64,000 bases of DNA from Syntrophaceae bacterium (GTDB lineage Bacteria; Desulfobacterota; Syntrophia; Syntrophales; Smithellaceae): positions 186,001-250,000 of the forward strand of contig JAHDKI010000014.1 in NCBI GenBank assembly GCA_018436925.1, written 5' to 3'. The notes below the pieces were generated by a model, which saw nothing but the letters and a program-made list of their open reading frames with translations, had not been told where the DNA came from and searched no databases. The position numbers and the translations under genes are program-made. Of the stretch, positions 7,615 through 15,764 are shown piece after piece. Positions within the stretch are counted from its first letter, which is position 1, and each line of letters starts with the position of its first letter.

Positions 7615-9306
7615 TTATTGCTCCGTCTCCAGCTCATAGATCACCGCCACGCTGCGATCCGACAAGGCGGCGCCGACGGACAAGACCAAAGCAAGGACAA
7701 TTTCGGGTTTGCCGTCGTTGTCGACATCGGCAATCGCGTAATCGGCGACATAGCCGTTGATTTTTTTTGTACGCCAGTTTTCCGCCAGACCAAGGCCGTC
7801 CCATTCGAGGTTGTAGATCTCACTGGACGTGAACATTTTCAGGTTTTTAAACAGCCGGCCGACCGGAGAGAGGTTTTTCACGATAATCAATTCCTTTTTC
7901 CCGTCGTTGTTCGTGTCATAGCTCAGGATCCGAAGATTGGCAAAAGCGCTTCTTTCCGTATCGCTGGGGTTGTTCCGGTCCGTGTTCGCGATGAAATTAT
8001 TACTGCCGCCATAAGGCGTATCGCTTCGCCACAGGACTTCGTCTTGAGCAAAGCCGAACGTGAACAGGCGAATCAGCAGTTTATCGGTCTTTTCAAAGAC
8101 GCACAGATAATCCAACTCGTCCAGAGCGATGATTTTTTCCGATCCGCCGGCCGTGAGAGCTTCAAATGTCAGCCCATAGATCGAAAGCCCCCGGGGGATT
8201 TTCTGTTTATCCCCTTCGACATATTTACCGTCCCGCCAGACGATCTCATAGATTTGCGTATCGAATACCTTGTCCGATCCGTAAGTCTGTCCCAAAAGCA
8301 TAGGAATCTCCGACGAAGTATCGATGGTGCGCAGAAACCAGCGCAGATTGGATGCGATGTTTACGTACTGCCCGCTTTTGTGCTGGATAACAAAGGATTC
8401 CAGCAAATTTCGATTCAGGCAGGTAACGATGATTTCGGGGGTTCCGTCCCGGTTGATGTCCGCAACGTCCACCGAAATATAGTTCTGGTATTTTTTGCCG
8501 GCGATGGTCTGAAGAAGCTGAAGCGTTTCTCCCTTTTTTCTATAAATATGAACATTGAATTGGTCGATCATAACGATTTCATTCGCGCCGTCTCCGTTGA
8601 CGTCGCCGACGGCCATACCTTTGAACTCCGTCCGGATCTGCTGGCTCATCCAGAATCCTTTGCGTTTGAGGGGATCCGGTGAGTTGATGAATTCAGGATT
8701 GATGACGGACGTGAGCGTGGTTTTTTTCCCTCCATCCTTCATCCCGGCAATGATTTGTGATTCCCGCGACTGAGCGGGAGCCGGCTGGGCGGAGGTTCCG
8801 GAGGCCGTCTGAGCCGATGAAGAAGGAGATGCACCGGTCAATCGGCCTACAATTTTTTCCGCGAAATCATTCACTTTGGGAATGACATCGTCGAGTGTCT
8901 GGGATTGGGAAAAGAAATTGAGTTCGGATTTGCCTGAAGCGGTCTCAAAGAGTTTCCCGTCGATGCTGATGCTCTGGCCGAATTTGGTGATGCTTCCCCA
9001 GACGATAAAATCAGCGCCCAATTTTTTTCCGATTTCGGAGAGGTCTGATGCGGATAACTCCGATTTGCCGCGTTTGGTCAATTCTTCCTGCATCAGATCT
9101 TTGCCGATAACATCTAATTGATTTGATGAGGCAATCCGGCTGGCAAGCATATCTGAAACGCCGCGCTTGACATAGTCTATGTTATCGGCGCTGTGCACCG
9201 AAAAAGGCAGCACCAAGATCCGCTGTTTATCCGCTGAAAGAGCAGGGGAGGCTAAAAGCAGAAAAAAGACGCAGCAAAGAAGAATATTTTTCATGTGTTT
9301 TCGCAT
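7615..9306 (-). CDS. Exported protein: TolB-like domain plus FG-GAP propeller
   Basis: 563 residues. A type I signal peptide ends at about PALSA. Residues ~28-150 resemble the TolB-N/FlgO-like fold (RILVLPFSVHSADN, SDMLASRIA, GADFIVWGSI). A Ser/Ala/Gln-rich linker follows. From ~215 to the end there are FG-GAP/VCBS repeats with calcium-loop-like signatures (GDVNGDGANEIV, ADINRDGTPEIIV, YDTNNDGKKELIIV, ADVDNDGKPEIVLA), predicting a beta-propeller. The frame stays open upstream, but the ATG at 9306 is chosen because GGAGG lies eight bases before it, the signal peptide starts there, and the upstream part overlaps another gene. It is periplasmic or surface-exposed; function unknown. Confidence 0.85.
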   Translation of the reverse strand: MRKHMKNILLCCVFFLLLASPALSADKQRILVLPFSVHSADNIDYVKRGVSDMLASRIASSNQLDVIGKDLMQEELTKRGKSELSASDLSEIGKKLGADFIVWGSITKFGQSISIDGKLFETASGKSELNFFSQSQTLDDVIPKVNDFAEKIVGRLTGASPSSSAQTASGTSAQPAPAQSRESQIIAGMKDGGKKTTLTSVINPEFINSPDPLKRKGFWMSQQIRTEFKGMAVGDVNGDGANEIVMIDQFNVHIYRKKGETLQLLQTIAGKKYQNYISVDVADINRDGTPEIIVTCLNRNLLESFVIQHKSGQYVNIASNLRWFLRTIDTSSEIPMLLGQTYGSDKVFDTQIYEIVWRDGKYVEGDKQKIPRGLSIYGLTFEALTAGGSEKIIALDELDYLCVFEKTDKLLIRLFTFGFAQDEVLWRSDTPYGGSNNFIANTDRNNPSDTERSAFANLRILSYDTNNDGKKELIIVKNLSPVGRLFKNLKMFTSSEIYNLEWDGLGLAENWRTKKINGYVADYAIADVDNDGKPEIVLALVLSVGAALSDRSVAVIYELETEQ

Positions 9307-9383
9307 TGTTGTTGCCTCCGAAAGAGCCTTAAATTTTTTTGCGTTTTTCCTAACATGGATGAGGGGTTTCCACAAGCGCGTTT

Positions 9384-10043
9384 TCAAGTCCCGGTGTGGA
9401 AGGGTATGACATGGAACAAGACGGCAAAAAAATGGCAGACACTTCCACCGATGACGAATAAATGCCAGATTCCGTGGCTGAAAGGAAGCGTCTTCCAGGC
9501 GTAAAAGATAACGCCGAGCGTGTAAGCCAGCCCTCCGGCGACAAGCCAGATGATTCCTCCCGTCGCCAGGGATTCGGAAAGGGGCTTGATGGCGAAAATA
9601 ATGATCCAACCCATCAGGATATAAGCCAACGTCGAGACTATTTTAAACCGGTGGACAAAAAATATTTTCAGAGTAATGCCGACCAGGGCCAGAAACCAGA
9701 TGACACCGAAAATCGACCATCCCAGCGCGCCAGAAAGGGTGACCAGGAGAAAAGGGGTGTAGGTGCCGGCAATCAGGATGTAGATGCATGAATGGTCGAC
9801 GATCTTGAAAATATTTTTCAGTTTTTGATTTCGAAAGCTGTGATATAAAGTAGAGGCCGTGTAAAGCAAGACAAGCGATGCGCCGAAGATGACGCCGCTG
9901 ACGATATGGACGGCCGAGCCGTGCAACGCGGCGAATACCGCAAGCAGCGATACCGCCGCAACGCTCAGAAGAATGCCGAGCCCATGGCTCAGGCTGTTGA
10001 AGATTTCCTCAAAGTTTGAAAGGCGGGTTGAATGCTGCGGCAT
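9384..10043 (-). CDS. Hemolysin III family (PAQR-like) membrane protein
   Basis: 219 residues with about seven membrane segments. It carries the family residues NSLSHGLG near the N-terminus, STLYHS and DHSCIYILIAGTYTP in the middle, and a late His pair in the HLFVIGGSVCHFF region; these conserved His, Ser and Asp residues form the metal site of PAQR-type proteins. The actual activity in bacteria is unsettled and the hemolysin name is historical. The ATG at 10043 keeps it just downstream of the hybrid kinase stop at 10064; an upstream in-frame start would overlap that gene. Confidence 0.9.
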   Translation of the reverse strand: MPQHSTRLSNFEEIFNSLSHGLGILLSVAAVSLLAVFAALHGSAVHIVSGVIFGASLVLLYTASTLYHSFRNQKLKNIFKIVDHSCIYILIAGTYTPFLLVTLSGALGWSIFGVIWFLALVGITLKIFFVHRFKIVSTLAYILMGWIIIFAIKPLSESLATGGIIWLVAGGLAYTLGVIFYAWKTLPFSHGIWHLFVIGGSVCHFFAVLFHVIPFHTGT

Positions 10044-10063
10044 GAATCGGTCTCTTTCGAACG

Positions 10064-11575
10064 TCACCCTTCCAGGGCTTCGCGGATTTTTTTTGAGCAA
10101 TCGTCCATGCGATATGGCTTTTTCAGGAATACTTTTATTCCTTTGTCCATGATCGCTTTAACTGCTCCGCTCATGCTGTAACCGCTAGACAAAATGATTT
10201 TAGCATGAGGATTGATTTGCCTGATCAACTCGATCGCCTCGCCTCCGCCCATGCCGGGCATGACCACATCCATGATAATCAGGTCGATCCTGTCTTGATG
10301 TTTTTCATAGATGCGGACACTTTCTTCGCCGTCGGACGCGGTAATGACCTGATAGCCCAGGGCGCGAAGCATGGATCCGGTCACGTCGGTGATGACTTTT
10401 TCATCATCGACCAGCAAAATAGTTTCATTTCCAGCCTGTTTACGGACCGGGACGGCTTTATGGGAAGCGACGTGAGGCGTTTTAGACGAGGCCGGAAGGC
10501 TGAGAATCAGCAAAACGTCGCCATGAGCATCCAGGGTAGCTTCAAGCGATCCGGCATGCGCCCGCATAATGCCTTGAATGGATGCCAGATTAAACAAGGT
10601 CTTCGAATTGCCACCCGCCTCACTGGATGTAAATCCCTTAACAAATTGGCTTTTGTCAAATGCCGTTAAATCGGGAGTGTGCAGCGTGGTTTGGACGTAG
10701 GGGCCCGATTTCACACCCAGAAGCACGGCGCGGGAGGGGTCGATCATGGCATTTTCTGTTTTGAGGTGGATCTGTCCGCCGCCGGCCATGCTGTTTGCCA
10801 ACTGAATCAGAAGCGTTGAAAAAACATGCTCAATGCGCGAGACGTCTGCTTCCACGGCCCAGACATAGGTCGAATAGCGTTCGTTAATCCGAATTTCGCT
10901 GCGAGAACGGGAAAAAGACGAGGCGATTCGGGACAGAATGTCATTGAGATCGACGGTTTTTAGCTCAAAACGGCCGCCGCGGGAATATTCAAGCAATTGT
11001 TCGGTCAGTTCCGTGCCCGACACAATCTGGCTTTCGATGGCTTTGAGACGCGTATAACGGGGATCGGCGGGAGGGGTGTCGATTAAAAGCAGGGATACGT
11101 AACCTTGTATGCCCATCAGCAGATTGTTGACGTCGTGGGCCACAGACCCCGCGAGCGAGGAAATTGCTTCCATCTTGTGGGCATGTTCCATCTGGGCATC
11201 GTCTTTTTTGCGTTCAGTCAAATCTTCGCAGATCAAAAGCAAATCGGGAGGGTCCACAGGGGAAAACGTAAAACGAATGATTCTGTCTTCTCCTGTAACG
11301 CTCGAAATCGCAAAAGTATGAGTTCGGCCTGAACTCGTTTGCAGGGGCTGTGAATCTTCAGGACGTAAAAGCTGATCTCTTTGATAAGGCTCCATACGGG
11401 GAAAAGCTTCATGCAGCCAATCGCCAAGACGAACGGCGTGGCGGGCCGTCGAGTTGAAACGCTCGGCCAGGAAACGGTTCATAAAAGTGATCTTCCCATC
11501 ACGAGACAGGATCATCAATCCCAGGGGCAAGCCGTTTAAAAGACGTTGATAGGACTCATGAGATTTCGTTTGCAT
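10064..11575 (-). CDS. Hybrid sensor kinase-like protein with degenerate ATPase domain
   Basis: 503 residues: an N-terminal PAS domain (~12-115), a dimerisation helix with a normal phospho-acceptor region (AHDVNNLLMGIQGY), an ATPase-like domain (~215-375) and a C-terminal receiver (~385-503). The receiver is intact, with acidic pair VDDE, phospho-acceptor Asp in IMDVVMPGMGG, SSGYS, and Lys in LKKPY. The ATPase domain has lost its nucleotide-binding motifs: the N-box Asn is replaced (LLIQLANSMAGGG), DTGxGM reads HTPDLTA, the F box reads VKGFTSSE, and GTGLGL reads NSKTLFN. It is therefore probably a pseudokinase or phosphatase-type regulator. It sits downstream of hrpA. The ATG at 11575 was chosen over a TTG at 11581; the ribosome site is weak. 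Confidence 0.87.
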   Translation of the reverse strand: MQTKSHESYQRLLNGLPLGLMILSRDGKITFMNRFLAERFNSTARHAVRLGDWLHEAFPRMEPYQRDQLLRPEDSQPLQTSSGRTHTFAISSVTGEDRIIRFTFSPVDPPDLLLICEDLTERKKDDAQMEHAHKMEAISSLAGSVAHDVNNLLMGIQGYVSLLLIDTPPADPRYTRLKAIESQIVSGTELTEQLLEYSRGGRFELKTVDLNDILSRIASSFSRSRSEIRINERYSTYVWAVEADVSRIEHVFSTLLIQLANSMAGGGQIHLKTENAMIDPSRAVLLGVKSGPYVQTTLHTPDLTAFDKSQFVKGFTSSEAGGNSKTLFNLASIQGIMRAHAGSLEATLDAHGDVLLILSLPASSKTPHVASHKAVPVRKQAGNETILLVDDEKVITDVTGSMLRALGYQVITASDGEESVRIYEKHQDRIDLIIMDVVMPGMGGGEAIELIRQINPHAKIILSSGYSMSGAVKAIMDKGIKVFLKKPYRMDDCSKKIREALEG

Positions 11576-11622
11576 AGACAAGCCGCATCCATGAAGATGT
11601 TTTGCTCCGATTCGGTCTCTTC

Positions 11623-14600
11623 CTAAATCATCTTGGAGATTTCGTCAATCATCTGTTGCAGAATTTTGGAGGAAACTTTCCGGGAAGTTTTCAACTCTTG
11701 CGCGAAAACGGAGACTTTGTACTCTTGAATCATCCAGAAAAGCTCATCGATTTTAAGCTTTTTCTCATCTGATGCAGCCGGGGACAAACTTTCAAGCAAG
11801 ACATGATAGGAACGATTATAAGTATTGATATCTTCTAATTTATTAATGGCTGACGGAATATTGTGGCTGCTGCGTTCGGCGCGAAGCGATAAGGCTTTTA
11901 AGTAGCGGGGGATTTCTTTGAGGCGAGCCATCGGATAGTGCATCGGGAAATCGGGGGGAAGCAGCTTGCGAACCTCCGCGAGCGTATTTTCCAGAAACAC
12001 AACGGCCATGCGGATGGATCGATTGGCGGCAAGCAATCGGTCAATCGTCTGGCAGGTATTCAGAAGCTGACGAAGAACGGGATCGACCGCCTCTAAAACT
12101 TTCTGACCAGCAGGAAGAATCGAAGAACCGATTCTGCGGGCGTGATCCTCAAAGGCCTCTCTGTTGCGCCAGGAGCATTCAAACAAATCGGAGACAACCC
12201 GTTGAATCATTGCTTCTTCAAGCTGTTTGGGAATTCCGAGCCTTGCCGCCGCCGTTTTTTGCCATCCGACGAGATTGAGATTTTTTCTGAGTTGTCGAAG
12301 TTGATCCCGAAATTGGAGGGTGTAAAGCCGCGAGACGCCTGCACGGTGTCGTAAAGCCGCCTCTCCGGCATCAGAAAAAAGACGCACGCTGACGGTGTCA
12401 TTTTCGTCCGACAAAGCAGGGTAGGCGTGGCCAAAAAGACCGGAAATGCCGCTTACAGGAATCTTTTCCGGCAGGATGTCGAAATCCCATCGGGTTAAAC
12501 CGGTTCTTTCCCACTGCGTTTTAAGTGTTTCCAGGGAAGACGATTCGGCTTTGCCGATCGACGCTCTTTCCAGATATTCGATGTTACGACTTTCATTGAT
12601 CGGCGTTCCTTTTTCATCGACGGCTTGAAAAAGAATCTGGAGGTGCGCCGGGAGCGCTTCGGTTTTCCAAAGCTCCGGAGGGACGGAAATATCGAAGACC
12701 TCGAGGATGTAGAGGCTCAGGGCGCGGGCAAGCGAGTTTGTCGGCGTCGGCGCCTTATTGAGAAACGCCTGAGCGATCGCCTTACCCGGGGGGAGTTTCA
12801 GGCGAATGGATTTTGGCAGCAGCTTGATCAGCAGAGTTATTTTCTCTTCCATTAGGGAGGAAAAGCTGTGTTCAACGGTCAGGGCGTTGACTTCCGATAA
12901 AAGGCCGATAGGAATCTTTACGGTGATTCCATCGTCGTCATGTCCGGGAGAAAAACGGTAACGACAGGGTAAAACAGCACCTGCAATGGAAATTCGCTGC
13001 GGATATCTCGACAGGGTTTTCTCGTCCGGTGGATTGACAAGGAGATCGTCCGGTTGAAAGCGCAAAAAAGAATCTCCGCCCCGGTCTTTTATAGACTTCA
13101 GGACAGATCTCATATCGGCAAAGGCGGGCAGCTTTTGATCATAAAGACGAAAGACGGCTTCTTCATCCGCCGCGATGCCGCGAGTGCGCAGTTTATCTTC
13201 CATTGCCTTCGCTTCGTTCCATAAACGCAGGTTATGCTCCAGAAAAGGAGGACGGAAAGCCACCTCGCCGGGAATAAGCGCCTCCCGGATGAAAATCTCG
13301 CGGGATTGTTCAGGCGCGATTTTGTCGTAAGCCGCAGGTCGCGCCTCGACAAGCGTCAGGCCGAATAACGTCACTTTTTCGAAGGCGACAACCTGACCCC
13401 GGTTTTTTTCCCAGTGCGGCGATGAGTAGGTTCGACGGCATTGGTCTTTGCCGATTTCTTCGAGCCAAACACTGGAAATCGCCGAGTTGTGACGAGCAAA
13501 AAGCCTCGAGGTTCTGGAAATGTCGGCTGCGACAATCCAGGACGGGCTCCGATTGAAAAGGGAAGAGCCGGGGTGAAGCATCACCTCGCGGCTTTTGGCC
13601 GCGCTATAGATATTTTTTTCCTTTTTAACGGCGATGTTGGACAAATAGCCGCATAAAACTGAACGGTGAATGCGATCCGCCAGATTTTGGTCCAAAGCCA
13701 TTCTTTTTTCTTCTCGCGCTGAGAATGCGACGGATCCGTCTTGTTTCAGAATGCGAATCAGCTGGGAATAAATATCATTCCACTCCAACATCCGGCGATA
13801 AGACAAATAATGCTTACGGCAGAAAATGCGGATTTGATTCCGTGACGGATGCTTTTCGAGGCATTCCTGGAAGCGGTTCCAGAGGTTGATCATTCCCAGG
13901 AAATCCGATTCCGGATGCTCAAAAGCGGCATGCGCGGCGGCGGCCAGATCCAGACTGTCGAAAGGACGTTCCCTCGGGTCGGCGATACTCAGGAAAGCGG
14001 CAATGACCGCTACGGCTGCGACGCATTGTTCCCGCCTTGCCGCCAAAAGCATACAGGAGATACGGGGATCAACCGGCAAACGCGACATGTCCCGCCCCAG
14101 GGGGGTCAGAGAAAAAGAGTCCGAAGATTCGGCTTGTTCGCTGCGGGTCAGAGCGCCCAGCTCTTTGAGGGTGTCGAGCGCGTCGGAAAGACTTCTGGGA
14201 TTGGGACGATCCACGAAGGGAAAGGCGCTGATGGGTCCCAGGCGAAGAGAGAGCATGCGTAAAATGACGCCGGCCAGATTGGAACGCAGGATTTCCGGCT
14301 GCGTGAAACGGGGCCTGGCGTTGTAGTCCTCCTCCGAATACAGCCGAATGCAGATACCGTCGCGCACCCGTCCGCAGCGTCCTTTTCGCTGATCGGCGCT
14401 GCTTTGGGAGATGGGTTTGACCGGAAGGCTGGTCGTCTGAGTCCGCGAATTATACTCCAGGATTCGTGCCAGCCCGGAATCAATGACGTATCGGATTCCG
14501 GGAATCGTGAGCGAGGTCTCGGCGATATTTGTGGCGACGACGATTTTCTGCCGGTCGTAACGGCTGAAAACCTTATGCTGACCGGTGTTGGAAAGTCTGG

Positions 14601-15588
14601 CGTAAAGCGGCAACACAACACCGGAGCAAGATTTTTCAAGCAGCGCGCACGCCTCGCGGATATCCGATTCCGTGGGCAAAAAAATCAGGATGTCCTCAAA
14701 GCGCCTTTCTTGCTGAAGCTGCCGGACACAGGCAACGGCGCAATCGACGAAAGAAGGCTCATCCCCCTCCTTGTCGGAAGCATTGATAACCGGATGGTAG
14801 CGAACTTCAACCGGATACATCCGTCCGGACACTTCGATAACGGGCGCCGAATTGAAGGCCTGTGAGAATTTGGCGGTATCGATCGTCGCCGATGTGATGA
14901 CGACTTTCAAATCTTTTCGGCGTTGCAAAAGCGAATGGAGGTATCCCAAAAGGAAGTCGATATTCAGGCTGCGTTCGTGGGCTTCATCGAGGATGATTGT
15001 GTCGTAATCCAGCAGATGGGGATCGCGGGAAATTTCCGTAAGCAAAATGCCGTCCGTCATGACCTGAATCAGGGAGTCCGGCGAGCGTTTTTCTTCGAAT
15101 CGGATCTTGTAGGCGATTCGGTTGCCGCAGGATTCTCCGATTTCCTCGGCGATCCGCTCGGCAATACTGACGGCAGCGATTCGCCTGGGCTGTGTCAAAG
15201 CAACGGCGCCGCGACGTCCCCGTCCTGCGGCCAGACACAGTTTAGGGATCTGTGTCGTTTTGCCGGAACCGGTTTCTCCGGAAATCACGACGACCGAATG
15301 CCCTCGGATCGTTTCCATGATTGCTTCTTTATGCGCGCAGATGGGCAGTTCATCCGGAAATGAAAGAGGGGGGACGGTGTCGGCGCGCTTCCTAACGCGG
15401 TTGAGTGAATTTTCGATTTGCTTTTGCAGACGGATAAAATGCCCTGATGTCTCCGGCAACCCCGCTTTCTTTTTACAGGATAAGTCCTGCCATGACCGGA
15501 AAAGCTTCGGGGCATCGGAGATCATGACCTGTTCAAGCTTCCTTCTCAGCGAGGACAGCGAATCTGGCTTTTTCTGCGGGACCGCCAC
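11623..15588 (-). CDS. hrpA: ATP-dependent RNA helicase HrpA
   Basis: Large DEAH-box RNA helicase, 1321 residues, close to the usual ~1300. Walker A GETGSGKTT is at ~104-112, DEAH at 201-204, and SAT follows in VVITSATID. The second RecA domain has the QRKGRCGRVRDG block, and the helicase-associated (HA2), OB-fold and long DUF3418-type C-terminal regions follow. Related proteins act on ribosome-stalled mRNA in E. coli; here the role is inferred from family. It starts with GTG, with GGAG upstream. It is divergent from cyaA and upstream of the hybrid kinase gene on the same strand (47-base gap). Confidence 0.95.
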   Translation of the reverse strand: MAVPQKKPDSLSSLRRKLEQVMISDAPKLFRSWQDLSCKKKAGLPETSGHFIRLQKQIENSLNRVRKRADTVPPLSFPDELPICAHKEAIMETIRGHSVVVISGETGSGKTTQIPKLCLAAGRGRRGAVALTQPRRIAAVSIAERIAEEIGESCGNRIAYKIRFEEKRSPDSLIQVMTDGILLTEISRDPHLLDYDTIILDEAHERSLNIDFLLGYLHSLLQRRKDLKVVITSATIDTAKFSQAFNSAPVIEVSGRMYPVEVRYHPVINASDKEGDEPSFVDCAVACVRQLQQERRFEDILIFLPTESDIREACALLEKSCSGVVLPLYARLSNTGQHKVFSRYDRQKIVVATNIAETSLTIPGIRYVIDSGLARILEYNSRTQTTSLPVKPISQSSADQRKGRCGRVRDGICIRLYSEEDYNARPRFTQPEILRSNLAGVILRMLSLRLGPISAFPFVDRPNPRSLSDALDTLKELGALTRSEQAESSDSFSLTPLGRDMSRLPVDPRISCMLLAARREQCVAAVAVIAAFLSIADPRERPFDSLDLAAAAHAAFEHPESDFLGMINLWNRFQECLEKHPSRNQIRIFCRKHYLSYRRMLEWNDIYSQLIRILKQDGSVAFSAREEKRMALDQNLADRIHRSVLCGYLSNIAVKKEKNIYSAAKSREVMLHPGSSLFNRSPSWIVAADISRTSRLFARHNSAISSVWLEEIGKDQCRRTYSSPHWEKNRGQVVAFEKVTLFGLTLVEARPAAYDKIAPEQSREIFIREALIPGEVAFRPPFLEHNLRLWNEAKAMEDKLRTRGIAADEEAVFRLYDQKLPAFADMRSVLKSIKDRGGDSFLRFQPDDLLVNPPDEKTLSRYPQRISIAGAVLPCRYRFSPGHDDDGITVKIPIGLLSEVNALTVEHSFSSLMEEKITLLIKLLPKSIRLKLPPGKAIAQAFLNKAPTPTNSLARALSLYILEVFDISVPPELWKTEALPAHLQILFQAVDEKGTPINESRNIEYLERASIGKAESSSLETLKTQWERTGLTRWDFDILPEKIPVSGISGLFGHAYPALSDENDTVSVRLFSDAGEAALRHRAGVSRLYTLQFRDQLRQLRKNLNLVGWQKTAAARLGIPKQLEEAMIQRVVSDLFECSWRNREAFEDHARRIGSSILPAGQKVLEAVDPVLRQLLNTCQTIDRLLAANRSIRMAVVFLENTLAEVRKLLPPDFPMHYPMARLKEIPRYLKALSLRAERSSHNIPSAINKLEDINTYNRSYHVLLESLSPAASDEKKLKIDELFWMIQEYKVSVFAQELKTSRKVSSKILQQMIDEISKMI

Positions 15589-15658
15589 CGTGGAGGCTCC
15601 TTCATGAAAGAATAGTCAAAACTCTATTCCACAAAGAGACTTGACCTGTCAACGCGTG

Positions 15659-15707
15659 AATGTCCGTCGACACCAACATCCATAATGTCCGCCAGCGATA
15701 ATGTCCG
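15659..15707. repeat. Three direct AATGTCCG repeats
   Basis: AATGTCCG occurs at 15659-15666, 15684-15691 and 15700-15707; the last two share ATAATGTCCG. The block lies between hrpA and cyaA, immediately upstream of a cyaA promoter candidate. A TTGAC-CT-GTCAA half-palindrome is at 15641-15652. It could be an activator-binding array or a worn end of an IS21-type element; no transposase is present. Confidence 0.6.
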
Positions 15708-15736
15708 TTGACTTAACCTGGATTGTTATATAAATT
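15708..15736 (+). promoter_or_regulatory. Candidate cyaA promoter
   Basis: TTGACT, 17 bases, TAAATT. It overlaps the last AATGTCCG repeat at its -35 edge, which suggests regulated initiation. The expected start is about 20 bases before the cyaA start codon. Confidence 0.45.
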
Positions 15737-15764
15737 GCTCAAAACTGCTTCAGGAGCATAAGGA

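Noticed and set aside
7618..8682. Long open frame opposite the TolB-like/FG-GAP gene
   Set aside because: It mirrors the codon pattern of the real gene, has no ribosome site and its product has no recognisable fold.
9307..9609. In-frame upstream extension of the TolB-like/FG-GAP protein
   Set aside because: It overlaps the hemolysin III gene, is rich in Arg and His, and the signal peptide with a GGAGG site begins at 9306.
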